DNA of 7,347 nucleotides from Gemmatimonadota bacterium. GTDB lineage: Bacteria; Gemmatimonadota; Gemmatimonadetes; Longimicrobiales; RSA9. Below, one piece after another: positions 1 to 5,896 of the stretch. The notes beneath the pieces are model-generated. The model did not search any database. It was not told the origin of the DNA and worked only from the letters and a program-made list of their open reading frames with translations. The position numbers and the translations under genes are program-made. Location: the NCBI GenBank assembly GCA_016207445.1, contig JACQPS010000151.1, forward strand, positions 1 through 7,347. The letters are read 5' to 3'. Within the stretch, counting starts at the first letter, position 1, and each line of letters starts with the position of its first letter.

Positions 1-329
1 ACCACGTACTTGGCAAGGAAGCAGAGCGAGGCCAACTCGTAGTGCGGGTGCCGCACCCAGCTGTACGGCCACCAGGTCACCAGCGTCTGTCCTTCCTTGG
101 TCAGCACGGTCTCGCTCACGTTGAGGCCCAGGCTGCGGAATATCCAGAAGCTGAGCGGAATCATGAGCGCCGCCATGCAGACCGCCGCCCAGCGCAGCCC
201 GGCGGGGAGGTTCGTGTGCGACCACGCCAGCCACTGTGGCCGGATCATGTACGTCAGCAGGGAGAGGTAGAGCGGGATGGCGACGACGAGCCGACCAACG
301 ATCAGCGCAGCACCTTCCTGCCGGCGCGG
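1..329 (-). CDS. ICMT-like membrane methyltransferase, partial, start unclear
   Basis: Read on the minus strand, this stretch encodes two hydrophobic segments. They are followed by a loop (SLGLNVSETVLTKEGQTLVT) and the motif WPYSWVRHPHY, which resembles the GPYRWVRHPxY signature of the isoprenylcysteine carboxyl methyltransferase (ICMT) family. Those are integral membrane enzymes that bind S-adenosylmethionine; the bacterial substrates are mostly unknown. The C-terminal half lies beyond the left edge. Family-like sequence begins near 329 (RRQEG...), but the open frame, which runs back to a TAG at 453-455, has no ATG, GTG or TTG before the ATG at 246-248. That ATG lies inside or just after the first hydrophobic segment and has no clear ribosome binding site. 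The gene may therefore be 5'-truncated, frameshifted or decayed, or may use a rare start. The family's usual Gly before Pro-Tyr is Trp here, and Arg is Ser, which also fits divergence or decay. The family call is fairly firm; the gene's integrity is not. Confidence 0.6.
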
Positions 330-472
330 GATCGCGCCCGCGCTCGCGCCTCGCGCACCGCGCGCCGGCCCGGAAACCCACGCGCGCGGCCGGGGTATGG
401 CGCAAGTCCGAAACCCCGTGTAGGTTAACGGGTTGTCGGCAGAATCTACGCGCTACCCGCCAAGGAGAGAGA
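330..472. other. Divergent intergenic region
   Basis: This is GC-rich, apparently non-coding DNA between the minus-strand ICMT-like gene and the plus-strand parvulin gene. Several frames are open by composition only, and I recognise no protein in them. An imperfect inverted repeat lies at 412-434 (AACCCCGT and ACGGGTT arms around an 8-base spacer). It could be an operator or chance. A promoter for the gene at 473 is expected here, but I could not pick out a convincing -35/-10 pair. Confidence 0.4.
462..467 (+). promoter_or_regulatory. Ribosome binding site of the first parvulin gene
   Basis: AAGGAG lies 5 bases before the ATG at 473. It decides the start, because the same frame stays open upstream to about 236 and would otherwise invite a start 79 codons too early. 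The residues directly after this ATG form a proper export signal, which supports the choice. Confidence 0.8.
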
Positions 473-1945
473 ATGAGGAAAGTCGTCGCGTTCATCGCGC
501 TGACCGCCGCCGCGGCCTTCGCCGCTTGCGAGAGCTTCGGTCAGGCGATGACGTCGCACACGGATGTGGTGGCCCGGGCCGCCGGGCTGGAGCTGACGGT
601 GGACGAGACGGCGGCGCTGCTGGCGCACAACCCGCGGCTGCCGGCGCAGGCCGAGGTGGTGGAGGCGATCGCGAACCTGTGGGTGGACTACGTGCTGCTG
701 GCGACGGCGGTCACGAAGGACACGGCGCTCGCGTCCGTGAGCGTGGAGCCGCTGATCAAGCCGTTCCTGGAGCAGGAGGTCGTGTGGAAGCTCCGCGACA
801 AGGTGATCAAGGCCGATACCCTCCTGGATGATGCGGAGCTGCGGGCCCTCTACGAAGCGCAGAAGCCGGGTCTGCAGGTGCGCGCGCGTCACATCCTGCT
901 GCGGCTGCCGGCCGATGCGACGCCGGCGCAGCGCGACAGCCTGACGGCGCTGTCGAAGGAGCTGCGCTCACGGGCGGCGGCGGGCGCGGACTTCGCCAAG
1001 CTGGCCAGCGAGTACAGCCAGGACCCGGGCAGTGCCCAGCAGGGCGGCGACCTGGGCTTCTTCGCGCGCGGCCAGATGGTGGCGCCCTTCGAGGAGGCGG
1101 CGTTCGCGCTGGAGCCGGGCCAGGTGAGCGAGGTGGTCGAGTCGCCCTTCGGCCTGCACATCATCAAGGTCGAGGAGCGGAAGCTGCCCGACTTCGAGCA
1201 GGTCAAGGAGAGCTTCCGGGAGCAGGCCAAGGTGGAGCGGCAGCTGAAGGCCGAGGAAGCGTACATCACGCAGCTCACCGAGCCGCGCAACATCGAGGTC
1301 GAGGAAGACGCGCTGGATGTGGCGCGCGAGCTGGCGAAGAAGCCGGCCATGGACCTGGGCGGGCGCGCGGCGTCACGCACCCTGGTCTCGTACAAGGGTG
1401 GCGCGTTCACGGCCGGCGAGTTCCAGGACCTGATGCGCCGCTTCCAGCCGAGCCAGCGCGCGCGCTATGCGTCGGCGAACGACGAGCAGCTCGATGCGGT
1501 GCTGAACGGGATGGCCCGCAACGAGATCCTGGTCGAGGAGGCGAAGAAGCAGGGGCTCGAGGTCACGCCGGTGGAGCGCGACTCGCTGGCGCGGGAAGCG
1601 CGCCGGCAGCTCGAGTCGGCCGTCGTCGCCGCGCAGCTGAAGAACATTCAGCCGCAGGAGGGCGAGACGCTGCCGCAGGCGATCGAGCGCAAGGTGAACG
1701 CCCTGCTCGAGGGCATCATCAAGGGCGAGCGCAACGTGCTGCCGCTCGGCCCGATCGCCTACGCCCTGCGCGAGCAGTTCGGCGCACAGATCTTCGACCG
1801 CGCCTTCCCCGCCGTGGTCGCCAAGGCGGAAGCGAGCCGTCCGGCGACGCCGCCGACCCCGGGCGTTCCGGGCGCCGCGCCGGCCACGCCCGCGCAGCCC
1901 GCGCCGCAGCCGCCGGCGGACACGTCCACGAAGCCGCATAAGTAG
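473..1945 (+). CDS. Parvulin-type peptidyl-prolyl isomerase, probable lipoprotein (PrsA/SurA-like)
   Basis: A 490-residue exported folding factor, expected to catalyse cis-trans isomerisation of prolyl bonds in proteins crossing or entering the envelope. Residues 1-18 form a signal peptide ending in FAAC, a plausible though not ideal lipobox with Cys19 as the lipidated residue. Residues 30-125 are a helical SurA-N-like chaperone segment. Residues 137-237 are a complete parvulin (PpiC) domain, with the RARHILL start (His140), the YSQDPGS and GGDLGFF motifs, the FEEAAFAL helix and the FGLHIIKV end (His229); both conserved histidines are present, so activity is likely. Residues 300-450 are a second helical segment similar in layout to the N-terminal one. 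Residues 456-490 are a Pro/Ala-rich, probably disordered tail. A clear AAGGAG sets the start. It is followed after 76 bases by a SurA-like gene, suggesting a paired role in outer-membrane protein maturation. The exact subfamily (PrsA, PpiD or SurA type) and the substrates cannot be read from the sequence. Confidence 0.88.
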   Translation: MRKVVAFIALTAAAAFAACESFGQAMTSHTDVVARAAGLELTVDETAALLAHNPRLPAQAEVVEAIANLWVDYVLLATAVTKDTALASVSVEPLIKPFLEQEVVWKLRDKVIKADTLLDDAELRALYEAQKPGLQVRARHILLRLPADATPAQRDSLTALSKELRSRAAAGADFAKLASEYSQDPGSAQQGGDLGFFARGQMVAPFEEAAFALEPGQVSEVVESPFGLHIIKVEERKLPDFEQVKESFREQAKVERQLKAEEAYITQLTEPRNIEVEEDALDVARELAKKPAMDLGGRAASRTLVSYKGGAFTAGEFQDLMRRFQPSQRARYASANDEQLDAVLNGMARNEILVEEAKKQGLEVTPVERDSLAREARRQLESAVVAAQLKNIQPQEGETLPQAIERKVNALLEGIIKGERNVLPLGPIAYALREQFGAQIFDRAFPAVVAKAEASRPATPPTPGVPGAAPATPAQPAPQPPADTSTKPHK

Positions 1946-1967
1946 GAACACGAGGCGGTTGCGGGGA

Positions 1968-1973
1968 TATAAC
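1968..1973 (+). promoter_or_regulatory. Possible -10 box (TATAAC) upstream of surA
   Basis: TATAAC differs from the consensus TATAAT at one base and stands out in very GC-rich DNA. The best -35 match at a 17-base spacing is poor (GGAACA, 1945-1950, over the stop codon of the previous gene). Transcription would start near 1980. This could be an internal promoter for surA and the genes after it, or a chance AT-rich patch. Confidence 0.25.
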
Positions 1974-1975
1974 CG

Positions 1976-2001
1976 AGGGCCGGCGCCGGCGCGCCGGCCC
2001 T
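1976..2001 (+). terminator. GC-rich hairpin between the two parvulin genes
   Basis: A perfect 10-base-pair stem (AGGGCCGGCG at 1976-1985 with CGCCGGCCCT at 1992-2001) encloses a 6-base loop and is followed by a pyrimidine run, TCCTTTC. This resembles an intrinsic terminator with a weak U-tract, and could end or attenuate transcripts from the first parvulin gene. Since the next gene begins only 20 bases later on the same strand, it may instead be a partial terminator or an mRNA stability element inside an operon. Confidence 0.4.
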
Positions 2002-2021
2002 TCCTTTCACGCACGGGAATC

Positions 2022-3326
2022 ATGAAGCGGTCTGGACTGCTTTGGCTGGCCGCGCTCGCCGCCTTCCCGGCCGCGGGTGCGGCGCAGGAGCCGGCGCCGC
2101 CCGGAGATGTGGTCGATCGGGTGCTCGCGGTGGTCGGCGACAGTATCGTATTACAGAGCGAGGTGGACGAGGAGCTCGTGCGCATCGCCGCCTCCGGGCG
2201 GCCCTTGCCCGAGGATCCGCGCGCGCTCGACCGGCTGCGCCGGCAAATCCTCCAGAGCTACATCGACGAGCTGATCCTGGCGCAGGCCGCCGTGCGGGAC
2301 TCGGTCGAGATCCCGGCGGAGCAGGTCAACACGATGGTAGATCGAGACATCGCGGGGCGAGTGCGCTCGTTTGGCAGTCAGGTCGCAATGGAGCAGGCGC
2401 TCCGGGCAGAGTGGAGGATGACCCTCTCCGAATTCCGCGACCTGCTGGCGCGCCAGTACCGCCGCAGCCTGCTCGCGCAGGGCTATCTCGAGAAGGTGCA
2501 GCGCACGCGCCGTCCCCCGCCGGTGGCCGAGGCGGAGGTGCAGGCGTTCTTCGAGGAGAACCAGGAGCGGCTCGGCAAACGGCCCGCCACCATCTCGTTC
2601 CAGCAGGTCGTGGTCGCGCCGCAGCCGAGCGATTCGGCCAGGGCGAGCGCACGCGCGCTGGCGGAGGAAACGCTGGCCAAGGTGCGCGCGGGCGAGGACT
2701 TCGCGCAGCTCGCCAAGCGCTACTCGGACGATCCGGGCTCCCGTGAGAAGGGCGGCGATCTCGGCTGGTTCCGCCAGGGCCAGATGGTCAAGCAGTTCGA
2801 GGAGATGGCGTACCGGCTGCGCCCGGGCGAGGTCAGCGGCATCGTCGAGACCGCGTTCGGCTTTCATATCATCAAGCTGGAGAAGATCAAGGGCGGCGAG
2901 CGGCAGGCGCGCCACATCCTCTTCCGGCCGGCGGTCACGGACGCGGACACGACGCGCGCGCGCACGCTGGCCGAGGACGTGGCCGCCCAGGTGCGCGCGG
3001 GTGCGGACATCGCCGAGCTCACCAGGAAGCACGGCGACCCGTCCGAGGAGAAGCAGGTCGAGAAGTTCGAGCGTGAGCGGCTGCCCGAGCCGTATGCGAC
3101 CGAGCTGGCGAGCGCAAAGGCGGGGGACGTGGTCGGCCCGATCCGGCTTCCGGGCGCCGGCACGGACAAGTGGACGGTCGTGAAGGTGATGGAATCGACC
3201 GAGGCCGGCGAGTTCACGCTGGAAGACGTCCGCGTGCAGGTCCGTGATCAGCTCGCGCGCCAGAAGCTGCTCGAGGAGGTGGTCGTCGAGCTGCGCGACC
3301 GGACCCACGTCGAAATCCGGCCCTAA
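2022..3326 (+). CDS. surA: SurA-like periplasmic chaperone / peptidyl-prolyl isomerase
   Basis: A 434-residue periplasmic protein, close to the usual SurA length (428 in E. coli). In that family it carries unfolded outer-membrane proteins through the periplasm towards the BAM machinery. Residues 1-21 are a cleavable signal peptide (cleavage near Ala20/Ala21-Gln22, no lipobox Cys). Residues 29-165 are the SurA N-terminal chaperone region, beginning VDRVLAVVGDSIVLQSEVDE, the family's hallmark. The first parvulin domain spans about 190-289 and keeps YSDDPGS, GGDLGWF and FHIIKLE (His282), but has Gln195 where the first conserved His normally stands. The second, about 293-391, keeps that His (RQARHILF, His298) but lacks the GGDLG core and the second His. 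The C-terminal helix (about 397-434) completes the SurA fold. The start is the ATG directly before the signal peptide; an in-frame TTG 63 bases upstream would spoil it. The stop lies 10 bases before pdxA, as in the E. coli surA-pdxA pair. Confidence 0.88.
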   Translation: MKRSGLLWLAALAAFPAAGAAQEPAPPGDVVDRVLAVVGDSIVLQSEVDEELVRIAASGRPLPEDPRALDRLRRQILQSYIDELILAQAAVRDSVEIPAEQVNTMVDRDIAGRVRSFGSQVAMEQALRAEWRMTLSEFRDLLARQYRRSLLAQGYLEKVQRTRRPPPVAEAEVQAFFEENQERLGKRPATISFQQVVVAPQPSDSARASARALAEETLAKVRAGEDFAQLAKRYSDDPGSREKGGDLGWFRQGQMVKQFEEMAYRLRPGEVSGIVETAFGFHIIKLEKIKGGERQARHILFRPAVTDADTTRARTLAEDVAAQVRAGADIAELTRKHGDPSEEKQVEKFERERLPEPYATELASAKAGDVVGPIRLPGAGTDKWTVVKVMESTEAGEFTLEDVRVQVRDQLARQKLLEEVVVELRDRTHVEIRP

Positions 3327-3336
3327 GCTTAGATTC

Positions 3337-4362
3337 GTGGAGGCGCGCACGGCCAGGCTCGCCGTCACGCTGGGCGACCCGCGCGGCATCGGCCCGGAGG
3401 TGGCCGCCGCGGCCGCGCGCGCGCTCGCCGGCCGCGCCGGGCGGCCCCCGCTCCTGTTCATCGGCCCGGAAGGCACGGGCGCCGAGGCGGCGGCCGACGA
3501 CTTCGTGAGCATCGGCCCGTGGCAGCCCTCGCACGACCCGGCCACGGCGGGTCGGCTCGCGGGCCTGGCGATCCGCGAGGCCTGCCGCCTCGCCCTTGCG
3601 CGCGAGGTGGACGGCGTGGTCACGGCGCCGATCGACAAGGCGGCGCTGCGCACGGGCGGCTTCGACTTTCCCGGACACACGGAAATGCTGGCTGCGCTGA
3701 CGTCGGCGCCGGCCGTGGCCATGATGATGGTGGCAGAGACCGCGGGCGCGTCCTTCATCGCAGGCCCAACGCCCGAAGGCGGTGGGCCCCTCACGACCCA
3801 CAGCGCCCCGCCGGGCGGCGTGTTGCGCGTCGTGCTCGCGACGACCCACATCGCGCTGAAGGACGTGGCGCGGGCGCTCACACACGAGCGCATCCTCGAG
3901 CAGGCGCGCCTGACGGCGGCGGGGCTGCGAACCGCATGGGGGCTGGAGCGGCCGCGCCTCGCCCTCTGCGCGCTGAACCCGCACGCGGGCGAGGCTGGGC
4001 TGTTCGGGGACGAAGAGGGGCGGGTCCTCGCGCCGGCGCGGGATGCCCTCGTCGCCGAAGGCATCGATGTTTCGGGGCCGTACTCCGCCGACACCGTGTT
4101 CCTGCGTGCGCTGCGCGGCGAGTTCGACGCCGTGATCGCACCTTACCACGATGTCGGCATGGCTGCCTTCAAGATGGCGGCATTCGGGCGCGGCGTGAAC
4201 CTGACGCTCGGGCTCCCGTTCGTCCGGACTTCGCCCGACCACGGCACCGCACTGGAGATCGCGGGGCGCGGGCTCGCGGACCCGGCCTCGATGATCGAAG
4301 CCATCGCGCTGGCCGCGCGCCTGGCGCGCCGCTGGAATCCGAACCTGACGCTGGCGTCATGA
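3337..4362 (+). CDS. pdxA: 4-hydroxythreonine-4-phosphate dehydrogenase
   Basis: A cytoplasmic, metal-dependent enzyme of the DXP-dependent pyridoxal phosphate (vitamin B6) pathway. It oxidises 4-phosphohydroxy-L-threonine with NAD(P), giving the aminoacetone phosphate that PdxJ uses. The 341-residue protein (E. coli: 329) shows the family signatures in order: LGDPRGIGPE (residues 12-21; usually GDPAGIGPE), TAPIDKAAL (96-104), FPGHTEMLA (111-119), TTHIALKDV (169-177), NPHAGEAGLFGDEE (214-227), PYHDVGMAAFK (269-279) and RTSPDHGTA (297-305). His171, His216 and His271 fit the three metal ligands. An extra segment of about 20 residues (137-160, rich in Gly, Pro and Thr) sits just before the TTH motif. 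The start is the GTG at 3337: no other in-frame start lies between 3244 and the first motif, and it falls just after the surA stop. No strong ribosome binding site precedes it, so translational coupling to surA is likely. It overlaps ftsE by 4 bases. Confidence 0.93.
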   Translation: MEARTARLAVTLGDPRGIGPEVAAAAARALAGRAGRPPLLFIGPEGTGAEAAADDFVSIGPWQPSHDPATAGRLAGLAIREACRLALAREVDGVVTAPIDKAALRTGGFDFPGHTEMLAALTSAPAVAMMMVAETAGASFIAGPTPEGGGPLTTHSAPPGGVLRVVLATTHIALKDVARALTHERILEQARLTAAGLRTAWGLERPRLALCALNPHAGEAGLFGDEEGRVLAPARDALVAEGIDVSGPYSADTVFLRALRGEFDAVIAPYHDVGMAAFKMAAFGRGVNLTLGLPFVRTSPDHGTALEIAGRGLADPASMIEAIALAARLARRWNPNLTLAS

Positions 4363-5033
4363 TCCTGTTCGATCACGTATCGAAGGAATACCCGCGCTCC
4401 GGCCTCGCGCTGAACGATGTCAGCTTCCAGGTACGGAAGGGTGAGTTCTGTTTCCTGACCGGCCACAGCGGCGCGGGCAAGTCCACGGTCTTGCGCCTGA
4501 TCCACATGGCGGACGAGCCGACGCGAGGCGAGGTGCGCGTGAGCGGCTACGCCTCCGGCAAGATCCGCCCGCGCGAGATCTCGATGCTGCGCCGCAAGAT
4601 CGGCTATGTCTTCCAGGACTTCCGGCTGCTGCTGGATCGCAGCGCCGCCGAGAACGTCGCGTTCGCGCTGCAGGTGACGGGCGCGCGCGCGGCCGTGATC
4701 CGCGTGAAGGTCGGACGCCTGCTCGCACAGGTCGGACTGGCCGCGAAGGCGGAGTCGTATCCCGCCGAGCTGTCCGGCGGCGAGCAGCAGCGGGTGGCGG
4801 TCGCGCGGGCGCTCGCCAACGATCCGATCGTGCTGCTCGCCGACGAGCCGACCGGGAATCTGGACGAGCGCGCGACCCGCGGCATCTTCGACCTGTTCCG
4901 CAGCATCAACACGGCGGGCACCGCCGTGATCCTCGCGACGCACGATCTGGAGCTGGTGCGGCAGAACTCCGGTTACCGCGTGCTCGAGCTGGACCACGGC
5001 GCGCTCGTCTACGACTCCACCTCTTCCAGCTGA
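4359..5033 (+). CDS. ftsE: Cell division ATP-binding protein FtsE
   Basis: The cytoplasmic ATPase of the FtsEX complex, an ABC-type system that transmits ATP hydrolysis through FtsX to peptidoglycan hydrolases or their activators at the septum. The 224-residue protein has the standard ABC nucleotide-binding domain: Walker A GHSGAGKST (35-43), Q-loop with Gln86 in VFQDFRLL, signature LSGGEQQR (138-145), Walker B and D-loop in LLADEPTGNLD (159-169, catalytic Glu163), and switch His195 (ATHD). The VFQDFRLLLDRSAAENVAF stretch is characteristic of FtsE rather than of general LolD/MacB-type ATPases, and ftsX follows at once. The start overlaps the pdxA stop as ATGA, which implies translational coupling. 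The C-terminus ends shortly after the last beta strand in a short Ser-rich tail. All key residues are intact. Confidence 0.94.
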   Translation: MILFDHVSKEYPRSGLALNDVSFQVRKGEFCFLTGHSGAGKSTVLRLIHMADEPTRGEVRVSGYASGKIRPREISMLRRKIGYVFQDFRLLLDRSAAENVAFALQVTGARAAVIRVKVGRLLAQVGLAAKAESYPAELSGGEQQRVAVARALANDPIVLLADEPTGNLDERATRGIFDLFRSINTAGTAVILATHDLELVRQNSGYRVLELDHGALVYDSTSSS

Positions 5034-5036
5034 ACC

Positions 5037-5894
5037 ATGCCGTACGCGCTGCGCGAAGCTCTGGCCGCGTTCCGCCGCACGCCCGTGCTGACCGGCCTTT
5101 CCGCCACCATGATCAGCCTGTCGCTGTTCGTGGTGGGCCTGTTCGGCATCGCCGCGCACAACATCCGCCGCGTGCTGGAGCGGGTGGAGGAGCGCGTCGA
5201 GGTGGTGGCATACCTGCGCGACGACGCGCGACCCGATGCCGTTCGGCTCGCACAGAACGAGATCGCCACGTTCCCCGAGGTGCGCGAGGTCCTCTACATC
5301 TCCCGCGAGCAGGCGCTCGAGCTGGCGAAGCAGGAGCTCGGCGAGCTGCGCTCGCTCTTCGGCGAGCTGGAGGTGAATCCGCTGCCCGCGTCGTTCGAGA
5401 TCCGACTCAAGGCTGGCCATCACAGGCCCGAAGAGGTGCAGGCCGTGGCCCAGCGGGCCGGCGCGTACGCTTTCGTGGAAGAGGTGCGCTACGGCCGGGA
5501 GTGGCTGGACAAGATCTACCTGCTGCGCCGGGTCGCGGGCGCGGCGGCGCTCGTGATCGGCGGCGCGTTCGCCGCCGTGGCCATGCTCATCATCGGCGCG
5601 GCCGTGCGCATGGCCATCTTCGCCCGACGCGATGAGATCGCCATCATGCGCCTGGTCGGTGCGACGGATGGCTTCGTGCAGCGGCCGTTCCTGCTGGAAG
5701 GCTTCCTCACCGGTCTGCTGGGCGCAGCGCTCGCCCTCTCGTTCACCTTCCTGGTCTACCGCATCCTCTCCGGCGCCGTCTTCCAGCTCGAGTGGATCCC
5801 GGACGGCTGGACCCTGAGCGGGCTCGCGGCGGGCGGCGTGCTGGGCATCGGCGCCAGCGCGGCGGCGGTGCGGCGGCATTTGAGGGGCATTTAG
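5037..5894 (+). CDS. ftsX: Cell division protein FtsX
   Basis: The membrane subunit of FtsEX, 285 residues. The N-terminus (PYALREALAAFRRTP) is a typical short FtsX cytoplasmic lead-in. Membrane segments are predicted near residues 20-40, 166-190, 218-243 and 258-277. Between the first and second lies the large periplasmic loop (about 42-160) with the family's NPLPASFEI motif (114-122); this loop binds the extracytoplasmic partner, EnvC in E. coli. After the second membrane segment comes the conserved cytoplasmic coupling stretch ARRDEIAIMRLVGAT (196-210), which contacts the ATPase. It starts 3 bases after the ftsE stop, with no clear ribosome binding site, so coupled translation is likely. 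FtsX proteins have no active site of their own. Confidence 0.93.
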   Translation: MPYALREALAAFRRTPVLTGLSATMISLSLFVVGLFGIAAHNIRRVLERVEERVEVVAYLRDDARPDAVRLAQNEIATFPEVREVLYISREQALELAKQELGELRSLFGELEVNPLPASFEIRLKAGHHRPEEVQAVAQRAGAYAFVEEVRYGREWLDKIYLLRRVAGAAALVIGGAFAAVAMLIIGAAVRMAIFARRDEIAIMRLVGATDGFVQRPFLLEGFLTGLLGAALALSFTFLVYRILSGAVFQLEWIPDGWTLSGLAAGGVLGIGASAAAVRRHLRGI

Positions 5895-5896
5895 GC

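Noticed and set aside
42..428. Plus-strand open frame of 128 codons at the left end
   Set aside because: It is antisense to the recognisable ICMT-like gene, is Arg/Pro-rich, and has no ribosome binding site or known motif.
236..472. N-terminal extension of the first parvulin gene to a start near 236
   Set aside because: The added residues are Arg/Ala/Gly-rich without family character and would bury the signal peptide. A clear AAGGAG precedes the ATG at 473.
1959..2021. TTG start for the SurA-like gene
   Set aside because: It would put 21 unrelated residues before the signal peptide and would be translated through the hairpin. The ATG at 2022 fits better.
3244..3336. Upstream ATG start for pdxA inside surA
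   Set aside because: The extra 31 residues are Ser/Arg-rich shadow sequence from the surA frame. The GTG at 3337 gives a normal PdxA N-terminus.
2151..4094. Minus-strand open frame of 647 codons
   Set aside because: It lies antisense to surA and pdxA. Long open antisense frames are expected at this GC content, and the translation is low-complexity without domains.
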